A DNA stretch of 64,000 bases from Sphingosinicella sp. LHD-64 (GTDB taxonomy: Bacteria > Pseudomonadota > Alphaproteobacteria > Sphingomonadales > Sphingomonadaceae). Below the pieces are notes generated by a model, which was not told the origin of the DNA, searched no databases, and worked only from the letters and a program-made list of their open reading frames with translations. A program made the translations under genes and the position numbers. Shown one piece after another: positions 40,738 through 48,474 of this stretch. Within the stretch, counting starts at the first letter, position 1. The number at the start of each line of letters is the position of its first letter. The stretch is taken from NCBI RefSeq assembly GCF_031157375.1, contig NZ_JAVIFV010000003.1:186001-250000 (forward strand). The letters run 5' to 3'.

Positions 40738-41850
40738 CTACTCCACCCCGTGCCCCTTCGCGAGATAGTCCTCGCTCTGCATCTCCATCAGGCGTGAGGC
40801 GGTGCGCTCGAATTCGAAGGCGCCGTCGCCCGTCGGATAGAGCGCCTGCGGTTCGGCATCGGCGGCGGCGAGGAGCTTCACCTTGTGCTCGTAGAGCGCG
40901 TCGATCAGCGTCACGAAGCGGGCGGCCTCGTTGCGGTTCTCCGGGCCGAGCTTCGGAATGCCGACGAGGATCACCGTATGGAAATGCCGGGCGATGGCGA
41001 GATAGTCGCTGGCGCCCCGCGCCTCGCCGCACAGCCGCTTGAACGAGAAGACGGCGACGCCCTTCAGGCTCTTGGGCACATGCAGCGTCCGCCCGCCGGG
41101 GATCGCCAGTTCCTCGGTCGGCACCTTCGCCCGGTCCTCGACCGGATAATCGGTGAGGCGGAAGAAGGCTTCGGAGAGCGCCGCGCTCGCCGCCGGCCCG
41201 TTCGGCACATACCAGGTCGGCATGCCGCCGAGACGTTCCAGCCGGTAGTCCGTGGGGCCGTTGAGCGGCAGCACCTCCAGCTTCTGCTCGATCAGCGCGA
41301 TGAAGGGCAGGAACAATTCGCGGTTGAGCCCGCCCTTGTAGAGATCGCGCGGTGGCCGGTTCGAGGTGGTGATCACGGTCACGCCGGCGTCGAGCAGCTG
41401 GATGAACAGCCGCGACAGGATCATCGCGTCGGCGCTGTTGTTGATGATCATCTCGTCGAAGCACAGCAGTTTCGCCTCGGCCGCGACCGCGCGGGCGACC
41501 GGCGGGATCGGATCGCCCTCTTCACGCGCCCGGGCGGCGCGCAGCCGATCGTGCATCTCCAGCATGAACTCGTTGAAATGGACGCGGCGCTTGGGTGCGT
41601 AGTCGATGGTGTCGAAGGCGAGGTCCATCAGCATGGATTTGCCGCGCCCGACCCCGCCCCACATGTAGATGCCGCCGGGCGGCTGCACCTTCCTGCCCGC
41701 GAGCCGCCACAGGATGCTGCCCTTCTTCGGCACCTCGGCGAGCGCGGTGGCCAGCCGGTCGAGCGCAGCGACCGCGCGTTCCTGATCGGCATCGGGCCTG
41801 AGCTCGCCCGCCGCGACGAGGGCGCGGTAGCGCTCGCCGACGCGCGTCAT
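40738..41850 (-). CDS. zapE: Cell division AAA+ ATPase ZapE (AFG1-like)
   Basis: 370 residues from ATG 41850. Walker A is GGVGRGKSMLMD, Walker B is LLCFDEMIIN, and later segments TSNRPPRDLYKGGLNRELFLPF and YLAIARHFHTVILVGIP match the AFG1/ZapE family. In E. coli ZapE acts at the division ring late in constriction and under low oxygen; in mitochondria the homologue acts on respiratory subunits. The start overlaps the thioesterase stop (ATGA). Confidence 0.95.
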   Translation of the reverse strand: MTRVGERYRALVAAGELRPDADQERAVAALDRLATALAEVPKKGSILWRLAGRKVQPPGGIYMWGGVGRGKSMLMDLAFDTIDYAPKRRVHFNEFMLEMHDRLRAARAREEGDPIPPVARAVAAEAKLLCFDEMIINNSADAMILSRLFIQLLDAGVTVITTSNRPPRDLYKGGLNRELFLPFIALIEQKLEVLPLNGPTDYRLERLGGMPTWYVPNGPAASAALSEAFFRLTDYPVEDRAKVPTEELAIPGGRTLHVPKSLKGVAVFSFKRLCGEARGASDYLAIARHFHTVILVGIPKLGPENRNEAARFVTLIDALYEHKVKLLAAADAEPQALYPTGDGAFEFERTASRLMEMQSEDYLAKGHGVE

Positions 41851-42293
41851 GTCGAGGCCTTGCACAACGCGCCGGTGAAGGCGGCGACCAGTTCCTCGCC
41901 CTGCACCACCTTGCCCTGCAGGAACACGAGCCGTCCGGTCTCGCGCAGCAGCTCGACCTCGGCATCGAGCGGGGCGCCCGGCCGGGCCGGCGACAGGAAG
42001 CGGGTGCTGCAATCGAGCGTCACGCCGCGCGCGACCGACGCGCCGGCGAGCGCGCCGCCGGCGAACATCGCCATGTCGATGAAGGTCAGGATCGCCCCGC
42101 CATGGACGATCCCGCCGAGATTGCAGTGCCGTTCCTCGGGAAACATCCGGCAGGTTGCCCGGCCGAGCCCGTCGGCGCGGACGACGAGCTTGCCGACCAC
42201 CGCGTGGAAACGGCCGTCCTCGGGCAGGTCCCAGGTCCACCAGCCGGGATGATCCGGATCGGGCGCGTGGCGGATCAAAGGGTGGATGTCCAT
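41847..42293 (-). CDS. PaaI-family hotdog-fold thioesterase
   Basis: 148 residues from ATG 42293. The hotdog motif is HCNLGGIVHGGAILTFIDMAMFAGG, with the catalytic region HGG and the acidic residue Asp two turns later; DCSTRFLSPARPGAPLDAEVEL and GKVVQGEELVAAFTGAL complete the fold. Such enzymes hydrolyse aromatic or other acyl-CoA esters in the cytoplasm. The downstream overlap with zapE indicates one transcript. Longer N-terminal readings are Arg-rich and rejected. Confidence 0.88.
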   Translation of the reverse strand: MDIHPLIRHAPDPDHPGWWTWDLPEDGRFHAVVGKLVVRADGLGRATCRMFPEERHCNLGGIVHGGAILTFIDMAMFAGGALAGASVARGVTLDCSTRFLSPARPGAPLDAEVELLRETGRLVFLQGKVVQGEELVAAFTGALCKAST

Positions 42294-42330
42294 CGACGGT
42301 CGAAGCAGCCGCGGCCGGCGTTCGGTGAGG

Positions 42331-42600
42331 CTAGGCCGCCGCGCGCCGCAGCGCCCCGCCTTCTGCAAGGCGCAGATGCAGGGCATGGGGCGACAGCTCA
42401 AGCCCGTTGGGCCAACCCAGCGCCCCCCCCTCGATGAACGCACGCGCGAAATAGGCCGGATCCCGCAACCGTTCGGTCAGGACGGTCCCGCGCGCGATGA
42501 GTCCGCCCGCCGACCAGATGCCGACGCTGCCGTCGCTGAAGCCCAGCTCCAGCATCGGATGATCCAGCGGCCTCACCGACACGAGCTTAATCATCGACAT
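42331..42600 (-). CDS. DUF2442 protein, partner of DUF4160 (putative toxin-antitoxin-like pair)
   Basis: 89 residues. IKLVSVRPLDHPMLELGFSDGSVGIWSAGGLI, with a G-x-W/F step, then AFIEGGALGWPNGLELSPHALH, is the DUF2442 pattern. Its start overlaps the end of the DUF4160 gene by 14 bases. DUF4160-DUF2442 pairs are widespread and are suggested to act as toxin-antitoxin-type modules, but the role is not settled. No further motif seen. Confidence 0.85.
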   Translation of the reverse strand: MSMIKLVSVRPLDHPMLELGFSDGSVGIWSAGGLIARGTVLTERLRDPAYFARAFIEGGALGWPNGLELSPHALHLRLAEGGALRRAAA

Positions 42601-42856
42601 CGGCTCCCGGGATCATTTCCATCGGCTCAAGCGCTTCGCCATGCGCCCAGTTTGCCATAAGCGCGTCACGGTGGTCCAGCGCCCACTGACGGACGATGCG
42701 CGCGGCCTTCTTCGGCAGATCGCCATGGATGATCTCGCCGTCGGAGATACCGACAAACGCCTCGAAACCCTGGTAGGCGGCGTGAAAATGTGGGGGCGGG
42801 TGATCGTCGTGATACATGCGGATGACGATGCCGAAGAAGACCGAGATGATCGGCAT
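42587..42856 (-). CDS. DUF4160 protein, partner of DUF2442
   Basis: 89 residues from ATG 42856. The start MPIISVFFGIVIRMYHDDHPPPHFHAAYQG holds the DUF4160 signature with its His-rich HDDHPPPHFH segment, which looks like a metal or nucleic-acid site. DGEIIHGDLPKKAARIVRQWALDHRDALMANW continues the domain. It lies 20 bases after sdhB on the same strand and overlaps the DUF2442 gene, so the pair may ride on the sdhB transcript. Confidence 0.87.
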   Translation of the reverse strand: MPIISVFFGIVIRMYHDDHPPPHFHAAYQGFEAFVGISDGEIIHGDLPKKAARIVRQWALDHRDALMANWAHGEALEPMEMIPGADVDD

Positions 42857-42876
42857 CGGCTTCGTCTCCGCTCGAG

Positions 42877-43662
42877 CTAGACTGCTCTTTCCACCAGCAT
42901 CTTCTTGGTCTCGGCGATCGCCTTGGCGGGGCTCAGGCCCTTGGGGCAGACGTTCGCGCAGTTCATGATCGTGTGGCAGCGGTAGAGGCGGAACGGGTCT
43001 TCGAGGTCGTCGAGCCGCTCGCCGGTATATTCGTCGCGGCTGTCGGCGAGCCAGCGATAGGCCTGGAGCAGGATCGCCGGCCCCAGGAACTTGTCGCTGT
43101 TCCACCAGTAGCTCGGGCAGCTCGTCGAACAGCAGGCGCACAGGATGCACTCGTAGAGGCCGTCCAGCTTCGACCGGTCCTCGGGCGACTGCAGCCGCTC
43201 CTTGCCCGCCGGCGCCGGCGTCTTGGTCTTCAGCCAGGGCTCGATCGAGGCATATTGCGCGTAGAAATGGGTGAAGTCCGGCACCAGATCCTTGATCACG
43301 TCCATGTGCGGCAGCGGCGTGATCCTGACCTCGCCCTTCAGGTCCTCGATCGTGGTGGTGCAGGCGAGGCCGTTCGTGCCGGCCATGTTCATCGAGCAGG
43401 AACCGCAAATGCCCTCGCGGCATGAGCGGCGGAAGGTGAGCGTCGAATCCTGCTCGCTCTTGATCTTGATGAGCGCGTCGAGGACCATCGGGCCGCAGCT
43501 GTCGAGATCGACCTCGTACGTGTCGTAGCGCGGGTTCTCGCCGCTGTCCGGATCGTAGCGGTAGACCTTGAAGCTCTTTGTGCGCGTCGCCCCGGCCGGG
43601 GCGGGATGCGCCTTGCCCTTCTTCGTGATCTTGCTGTTCTTCGGAAGCGTGAATTCGGCCAT
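42877..43662 (-). CDS. sdhB: Succinate dehydrogenase iron-sulfur subunit
   Basis: 261 residues from ATG 43662. The [2Fe-2S] cysteines are in [16 protein letters not shown] and its downstream Cys, the [4Fe-4S] and [3Fe-4S] cysteines in [16 protein letters not shown] and [11 protein letters not shown]. It carries electrons from SdhA to ubiquinone in complex II. The companion genes sdhC, sdhD and sdhA lie about 16 kb away at 59551-62200, so the operon is split. Downstream it is followed by DUF4160/DUF2442 and not by another respiratory gene. Confidence 0.97.
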   Translation of the reverse strand: MAEFTLPKNSKITKKGKAHPAPAGATRTKSFKVYRYDPDSGENPRYDTYEVDLDSCGPMVLDALIKIKSEQDSTLTFRRSCREGICGSCSMNMAGTNGLACTTTIEDLKGEVRITPLPHMDVIKDLVPDFTHFYAQYASIEPWLKTKTPAPAGKERLQSPEDRSKLDGLYECILCACCSTSCPSYWWNSDKFLGPAILLQAYRWLADSRDEYTGERLDDLEDPFRLYRCHTIMNCANVCPKGLSPAKAIAETKKMLVERAV

Positions 43663-43728
43663 GGACGTCTCCCCGGTACGTCGGCGGGGATAGCGGCAAG
43701 CGCCGCGCGGCTCAATGGCCAAGCGGCG

Positions 43729-44514
43729 TCACGCCGCCAGCCGCTTTTCCATCAGCAGGCTGGCGATCCGGTGGGTCCGGGCATTGTCGACATCGACCGC
43801 ATAGGCGCCGTCGTCGAGGATGATGCGCGACGCCCGGATCCCGAACCTCTTGCCGATCCGGCGCATCGCCTCCTCGGTCGTCACCCGGCCGAAGCGCATG
43901 CGGACGAGGTTCATGACGCCGAACGCCCGGGCGATCCGCATCGGATTCTTGAAGAACTGGCCACCCTCGCGGAACGCCTCGGCCGCCTTCAGTCCCTGCT
44001 GCGACAGCCCGTAGAGATTGCAGTTGGAAAAGCCGCCGTCGCGAAACCGGTAGAAATTGCGCTGCGCCTCGGGATGGGCGGCCTGGATGTCCTCCTTGCG
44101 GGCCAGCGCGACCACGGCGTCGTCGCCCGCCCGCAGCCGCGCCGCCACCTGCTCCACCGGCCCGGCCGCGAGCAGGACATTGTCGGCCGTGGTCACGACC
44201 ACCGGCCCGCTCGCACCTTCGGCGGCGGCATAGACGCTGTCGGCGATGTTGCCGGCCGCCGGCATGAAGCGGACCGGCAACGGCGAGGCCGTCGCAATGG
44301 CGGAGAGCTTCTCGTCCGCCCCCGCCTCGACCGAGATGCGGACGCTCGCAATGCCCTCGACCAGCTCCAGCCCGGCCAGCACATGGGCAAGCAGCGGCCT
44401 GCCCCGGATCGGCACCAGGCACTTGTGGGTCACTCCGGCCTCGGCGGCGAGCGGATCGAGCCTGCCGTCGCGCTGGGCGGCAAGCACCACGACGACGAGG
44501 TCCTTGGCCGTCAC
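43729..44514 (-). CDS. MobA-like NTP-transferase-fold protein, paralogue of the gene at 46391
   Basis: 261 residues from GTG 44514, which overlaps the ATP-grasp stop (GTGA). The N-terminus VVVVLAAQRDGRLDPLAAEAG then HKCLVPIRGRPLLAHVLAGLE is a divergent version of the nucleotidyltransferase signature (GxGxR...PK...GxP), with the Gly-rich loop replaced by QRDGR and PK by HK. PVVVTTADNVLLAAGPVEQ gives the D-x-N metal step. It resembles the 46391 protein in the same positions. It could form a CDP- or similar activated alcohol. Substrate unknown. Confidence 0.8.
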   Translation of the reverse strand: MTAKDLVVVVLAAQRDGRLDPLAAEAGVTHKCLVPIRGRPLLAHVLAGLELVEGIASVRISVEAGADEKLSAIATASPLPVRFMPAAGNIADSVYAAAEGASGPVVVTTADNVLLAAGPVEQVAARLRAGDDAVVALARKEDIQAAHPEAQRNFYRFRDGGFSNCNLYGLSQQGLKAAEAFREGGQFFKNPMRIARAFGVMNLVRMRFGRVTTEEAMRRIGKRFGIRASRIILDDGAYAVDVDNARTHRIASLLMEKRLAA

Positions 44515-45644
44515 GCCGCGCACTCCTCCGGCGCGCCGCGGCCGAACGCCCGCCCCGGCCGCTCGACCGTCTCGATCACCCCCTGACGCAGCAGGCTGTG
44601 CGCGACGATGGTCTCGACCAGCTCGGCATGGCTGACGCCGATCGAGCGCGCCGAACGGCTGATCGTCTTCTTCGACCAGAGGTTGCAGGAGAGATTGACC
44701 TCCATGAACCTCAAATCACCGGTGGCGGGATCGTAGCGGAACTCGAACCGGCCGTAGTCGAACGGCCACAGTTCCGGCAGCAGCGCTCGGACATGGGTGT
44801 CCAGCCGCGCCGCGACCTCCGCGTCCTCGACCCGCTCCAGCGGATCGTCGCCGCCGCCGGAGAGGTTGCGCTTCTCGGCATAGGAGCGCACCTCGTCCGG
44901 ACGGTCCGGCGGGCGGTAGCCTAGGCTCGGCAGCAGCCACGCCCCGTCCGCACCGACCACCGGCACGGCGAGATCGATCAGCGGCGCATAGGCTTCGAGG
45001 ATCACGTCGTGCCCGGCCGCGAGCAGCTCTTCGGCATGCTCCCTTGCCGCGGCCCAACCGTCATGAATACGCACGCCCCACGAGGCCGAGCTCGCATTGG
45101 GCTTCACCACCAGCCGGTCCCAGGCGAAGGCCGGCTCCGGCACCCCGCTTTGCCCCTGGCGGACGATCGCCCAGGGGGTCACCGGCACGCCGCGCCGCTC
45201 GGCGACGCATTTCATCAGATGCTTGTCGTCCGAAAGGCCGCGCAGGATCGGCGAGGCGCCGAGGAACGGCAGCGCGTGCCGGCGCAGCAACAGCGGCGCC
45301 AGCATCTCGCTGTTCACGAACCCGCCGCGGTTGAGCAGGGTGACGACGAAATCCGCGTCCGGGCGGTCGAACAGGGCCTCATAGCTGTTCGCCGCGACCA
45401 CGTTGAGGCCGACCTGGCGGAGCGTGGTCAGCATCTCGTGATGGTAGACGGCATGGGTGCCGTCCACCGCGTCCGGCTGGCCGCCGGCCAGCGCGTGCTT
45501 GGCAAGGAACAGGACCTTCAACCGCGCCTTGTCGGCCGCGGGAACCGACAGGATCGCCGGATGGGGCGGCGCCGATACGCGCGGCGACGCGCCCCAGAGG
45601 AGGGCAAGCCGCTCGTCGGGCGCGGTGCGGTGGCGGACGTCCAT
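44511..45644 (-). CDS. ATP-grasp ligase, D-Ala-D-Ala-ligase-like
   Basis: 377 residues. Visible parts of an ATP-grasp fold: an N-terminal Rossmann-like region (LKVLFLAKHALAGG), FLGASPILRGLSDDKHLMKCVAERRGVPV, the ATP lysine region RLVVKPNASSASWGVRIH, EAYAPLIDLAVPVVG, and the Mg site RFEFRYDPATGDLRFMEVNLSCNLWSKKT. It would join a carboxylate to an amine or other nucleophile with ATP. It sits in the CDP-alcohol cluster, coupled to the downstream nucleotidyltransferase (GTGA). It might add an amino acid to a surface component; this is inference. Confidence 0.85.
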   Translation of the reverse strand: MDVRHRTAPDERLALLWGASPRVSAPPHPAILSVPAADKARLKVLFLAKHALAGGQPDAVDGTHAVYHHEMLTTLRQVGLNVVAANSYEALFDRPDADFVVTLLNRGGFVNSEMLAPLLLRRHALPFLGASPILRGLSDDKHLMKCVAERRGVPVTPWAIVRQGQSGVPEPAFAWDRLVVKPNASSASWGVRIHDGWAAAREHAEELLAAGHDVILEAYAPLIDLAVPVVGADGAWLLPSLGYRPPDRPDEVRSYAEKRNLSGGGDDPLERVEDAEVAARLDTHVRALLPELWPFDYGRFEFRYDPATGDLRFMEVNLSCNLWSKKTISRSARSIGVSHAELVETIVAHSLLRQGVIETVERPGRAFGRGAPEECAA

Positions 45645-45711
45645 GGGGCCTGACTAGCCCGCAGGTGTGACCGGGTAAGGACGAAGCCGTGAAAGCTGTG
45701 CGACAGTGCGG

Positions 45712-46398
45712 TTACGGACGCTGCCAGTCCGCCACCGGCCAGCCCCGCTCGGCGGCGAGCCGGGCCAGCTTGCGCGACGGATTGACCGCCATCGGTTCGT
45801 CCGCCCATTCGAACACCGGGCGGTCCGAGGAGCTGTCGGAATAGAAGCGGACCGCCAGCCCGTCCCGCACCAGCGCCTCGCGGATCAGGAACTGCTCGAC
45901 CGCGGCGAGCTTGCTGTTGCCATAGACGTTGGCGCCGGCCAGCCCCGGGCCGACCCGCCCGTCGTCGCCCACCCGCACCTGCGTCGCGACCACGAAATCG
46001 AAGCCCAGCTGCCGGGCGATCGGCGCCGCATAGACTTCGTGTGCGGCGGTCGCGAGCACGAGCCTTGCCCCGTCCGCGCGATCCCTTTCGATCTGCGCCC
46101 GGGCACCCGGCCGGATGTTGCGCGCCAGCGTCGCCGCGGTGAAGGCGTCGATCGCCCGCGCCATCCGCGCCGCCGGCACGCGTCCCAGCATCACCGCCCA
46201 CATCGCCGATTTCAGCTGGTCGCGATCGAACGCGCCGAGCTTGTGCGCGATCATCAGCAGGGGGACGAGCGGCACGAGCAGCAGCCGCGCCGGCGCGATC
46301 AAAGCCGCGCTCTTCAGCAGGAACAGCGAATAGGTGGGCCGCCAGCTCACGGTGCGGTCGAGGTCGTAGATGGCAAGCAGCTGCCGGCCCTCAGCCAT
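45712..46398 (-). CDS. HAD-IB family phosphatase (PSP-like)
   Basis: 228 residues. The catalytic DxDxT motif is IYDLDRTVSW near the N-terminus; a helical cap with several hydrophobic helices follows (IAPARLLLVPLVPLLM), then motif II ATAAHE and motif III/IV YSDSSSDRPVFEWAD. The Ala-rich, Leu-rich cap suggests contact with the membrane or a lipid substrate. It would dephosphorylate a small phosphate ester in the neighbouring pathway. The start overlaps the 3' end of the upstream nucleotidyltransferase by 8 bases (TGA inside the start region). Confidence 0.88.
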   Translation of the reverse strand: MAEGRQLLAIYDLDRTVSWRPTYSLFLLKSAALIAPARLLLVPLVPLLMIAHKLGAFDRDQLKSAMWAVMLGRVPAARMARAIDAFTAATLARNIRPGARAQIERDRADGARLVLATAAHEVYAAPIARQLGFDFVVATQVRVGDDGRVGPGLAGANVYGNSKLAAVEQFLIREALVRDGLAVRFYSDSSSDRPVFEWADEPMAVNPSRKLARLAAERGWPVADWQRP

Positions 46399-47194
46399 GC
46401 TGCGCTTCCGCGATCAGGCGGGTGGCGAGCGCGTGGTCCTCGACCTTGTCGACGTCGATGCAGGCGACCGGGTCGCTGAGCTCGACGGCAGTGGCCGTCA
46501 GACCCAGCCGCTTGCCCGCCAGACGAAGGGCCTGTTTGAGCGACAGGAGCCGCAGCCCCACCCCGGCAAGCAACAGCGGCCCGAACGCCGCAACGATCTT
46601 GCCGCCCTTCTTGCGGTGCGCCTCGATCTCGCGCCAGAACGCGATCGCGATCCGCGCGCGCGCGTTCGAGAGCAGGAACAGATTGGCGCCGGAATAAGCG
46701 CCGGCACGGAAGCGGATCCAGGTGCGCCGGCCGTCGAACCGGGTGCGGTAGAGCCGCTCCTCGACCATAGCGACGGCCAGATCGGTGCCGGCCGCCCTCG
46801 CCCTGTCCAGAAACTCGTCGATCATCGCGCGGGTCAGCAGCGGATGATCGCCGGTCGTGACCAGCACCGGCTGGTCCGGCGTCGGCGTCCCCATCGCGTC
46901 GAGCACGGTCTGGCTGATCGTGCTCGCGCCGGCCGCGAAGGTGACCTTGGGATGCCCGGTCAGCCAGGCGCAGCCCGGATCGGCGCCGAGGACGGCGGCA
47001 TCGGCGCCGAGGATGGTGACCCGGCCGATCGCCGGATGCCCGACCAGCGTCCGCGCGATCCGCGACAGCATCGGCTCGCCGGCCAGCGGCACCAGCACCT
47101 TCAGCGGAACATGGAAATGGTCGGCAAGCGCGTCCGGCCCGGGCCGCTGGCCCGCGAGCAACAAGGCGTGGACGGAACCGGCGGGCGCGATCAT
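46391..47194 (-). CDS. MobA-like nucleotidyltransferase in the CDP-alcohol cluster
   Basis: 267 residues. HALLLAGQRPGPDALADHF then LKVLVPLAGEPMLSRIARTL is a divergent nucleotidyltransferase start, sharing the LAxQRxGxDxLA...KxLVPxxGxPxL pattern with the gene at 43729. VLVTTGDHPLLTRAMIDEF provides the acidic metal site. The C-terminal half has a long helical hydrophobic segment (FGPLLLAGVGLRLLSLKQAL). Probably makes a CDP-activated alcohol for the phosphotransferase encoded divergently 116 bases away. Substrate unknown. Confidence 0.82.
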   Translation of the reverse strand: MIAPAGSVHALLLAGQRPGPDALADHFHVPLKVLVPLAGEPMLSRIARTLVGHPAIGRVTILGADAAVLGADPGCAWLTGHPKVTFAAGASTISQTVLDAMGTPTPDQPVLVTTGDHPLLTRAMIDEFLDRARAAGTDLAVAMVEERLYRTRFDGRRTWIRFRAGAYSGANLFLLSNARARIAIAFWREIEAHRKKGGKIVAAFGPLLLAGVGLRLLSLKQALRLAGKRLGLTATAVELSDPVACIDVDKVEDHALATRLIAEAQHG

Positions 47195-47310
47195 CGCGCG
47201 CCCATAGCCAAGCGCCTCCCTGTCATCAATCTTTCACGACGCCTTCGCCGGCCGGCAAAGAATGCGCGCGCTTCCCCGCGAAAGCTGTTAGCAGACCGCC
47301 AAGAGGGACA

Positions 47311-48474
47311 ATGACCGATCAGCTTTCGACCGCGCCGACCGTCGCCGTGATCGGCGACAATCCGACCCGCCTGTGGGGCATCAGCATGACCGAACGCACC
47401 CGCCGCATCGCGCGCGCGGCGAAGCTCGGCTGGGCCGAACCCGGCGTCGACGGCGCCGCCCCGGCCGCGCCGGTCGTGCTCGTCAATCCGGCCTTCGCCT
47501 TCGATCCCGGCTGGCTGCGCCATGTCGCGGCGCATCCCGGCCTTGCGCTGACCAAAGGCGGCGTGCCGGTGCTGGCCCATGCGACGAGCGACGCCACCGC
47601 GGCGGCAGTTGCCGGCGCGATGCAGGACGGCACGGTGCTCGACGCGCCGGGGCTGGAGACCGTCGCCTATGAAAGCGGGCCGACGCTGGAGAACGAGGAG
47701 CTGCGCAAGCGCGAGGTGCCGTTCCTCGACCGGCTGGAGCCCGCCACGGTGCGGTCGCTCGAGCGGGCAAGCTATGCCGGCGCCTACAAGGGCGTGACCG
47801 ACCTGCTCACCAAATATCTCTGGCCGGAATGGGCGCTGGTCCTCACCCGGCTCGCGGCGCGGATCGGGATGACGCCCAATATGGTGACGTCGGTCGGCGC
47901 GATCCTCTGCGTCATCGCCACGATCTGCTTCTTCAGGGGCTGGTACTGGACCGGGCTCGGGCTCGGGCTCGTTTTCATGGTGCTCGACACGGTCGACGGC
48001 AAGCTCGCCCGTTGCACCATCACCTCGTCCTGGTGGGGCAACATCTTCGACCACGGCATCGATCTCATCCATCCGCCGATCTGGTGGTATGCCTGGGGCG
48101 TCGGGCTCGGCGCCGTCGGGCTGGCCCTTACCGACACGATGTTCTGGACGGTGATGGCGGTGATGCTCGCCGGCTATGTGCTCCAGCGGCTGATCGAAGG
48201 CGCCTTCATCCAGCAGTTCGGCATGCACATCCATGTGTGGCGCAAGTTCGATTCGGACTTCCGGCTGGTCACGGCGCGGCGCAACCCGAACATGGTGATC
48301 CTGTTCGCCTCGCTGCTGTTCGGACGCCCGGACGTCGGGCTGATCGCGGTGGCGGTGTGGACAATGCTCTCGCTCGTCGTCCACCTGGTCCAGCTGGTTC
48401 AGGCCTTCATCGCGCGGGCGCGGGGCCAGAAGCTGGTTTCCTGGCTGGCGACGGACGCCTCGGCCAGCACCTGA
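47311..48474 (+). CDS. CDP-alcohol phosphotransferase with N-terminal nucleotidyltransferase-like domain
   Basis: 387 residues. The complete CDP-alcohol phosphotransferase signature is present: Asp226, Asp229-Gly230, Ala233-Arg234, then after eight residues Gly243, Asp247 and Asp251 (in FDHGID). About six membrane helices surround it (roughly 180-370). The first 150 residues (VAVIGDNPTRLWGISMTERTRRIARAA...) read like a degenerate nucleotidyltransferase fold, an arrangement seen in archaeal inositol-phosphate cytidylyltransferase/phosphotransferase fusions. It transfers a phospho-alcohol from a CDP donor to an acceptor alcohol, often a lipid. Acceptor unknown. Its 3' end overlaps the convergent gene by 76 bases. 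Confidence 0.88.
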   Translation: MTDQLSTAPTVAVIGDNPTRLWGISMTERTRRIARAAKLGWAEPGVDGAAPAAPVVLVNPAFAFDPGWLRHVAAHPGLALTKGGVPVLAHATSDATAAAVAGAMQDGTVLDAPGLETVAYESGPTLENEELRKREVPFLDRLEPATVRSLERASYAGAYKGVTDLLTKYLWPEWALVLTRLAARIGMTPNMVTSVGAILCVIATICFFRGWYWTGLGLGLVFMVLDTVDGKLARCTITSSWWGNIFDHGIDLIHPPIWWYAWGVGLGAVGLALTDTMFWTVMAVMLAGYVLQRLIEGAFIQQFGMHIHVWRKFDSDFRLVTARRNPNMVILFASLLFGRPDVGLIAVAVWTMLSLVVHLVQLVQAFIARARGQKLVSWLATDASAST

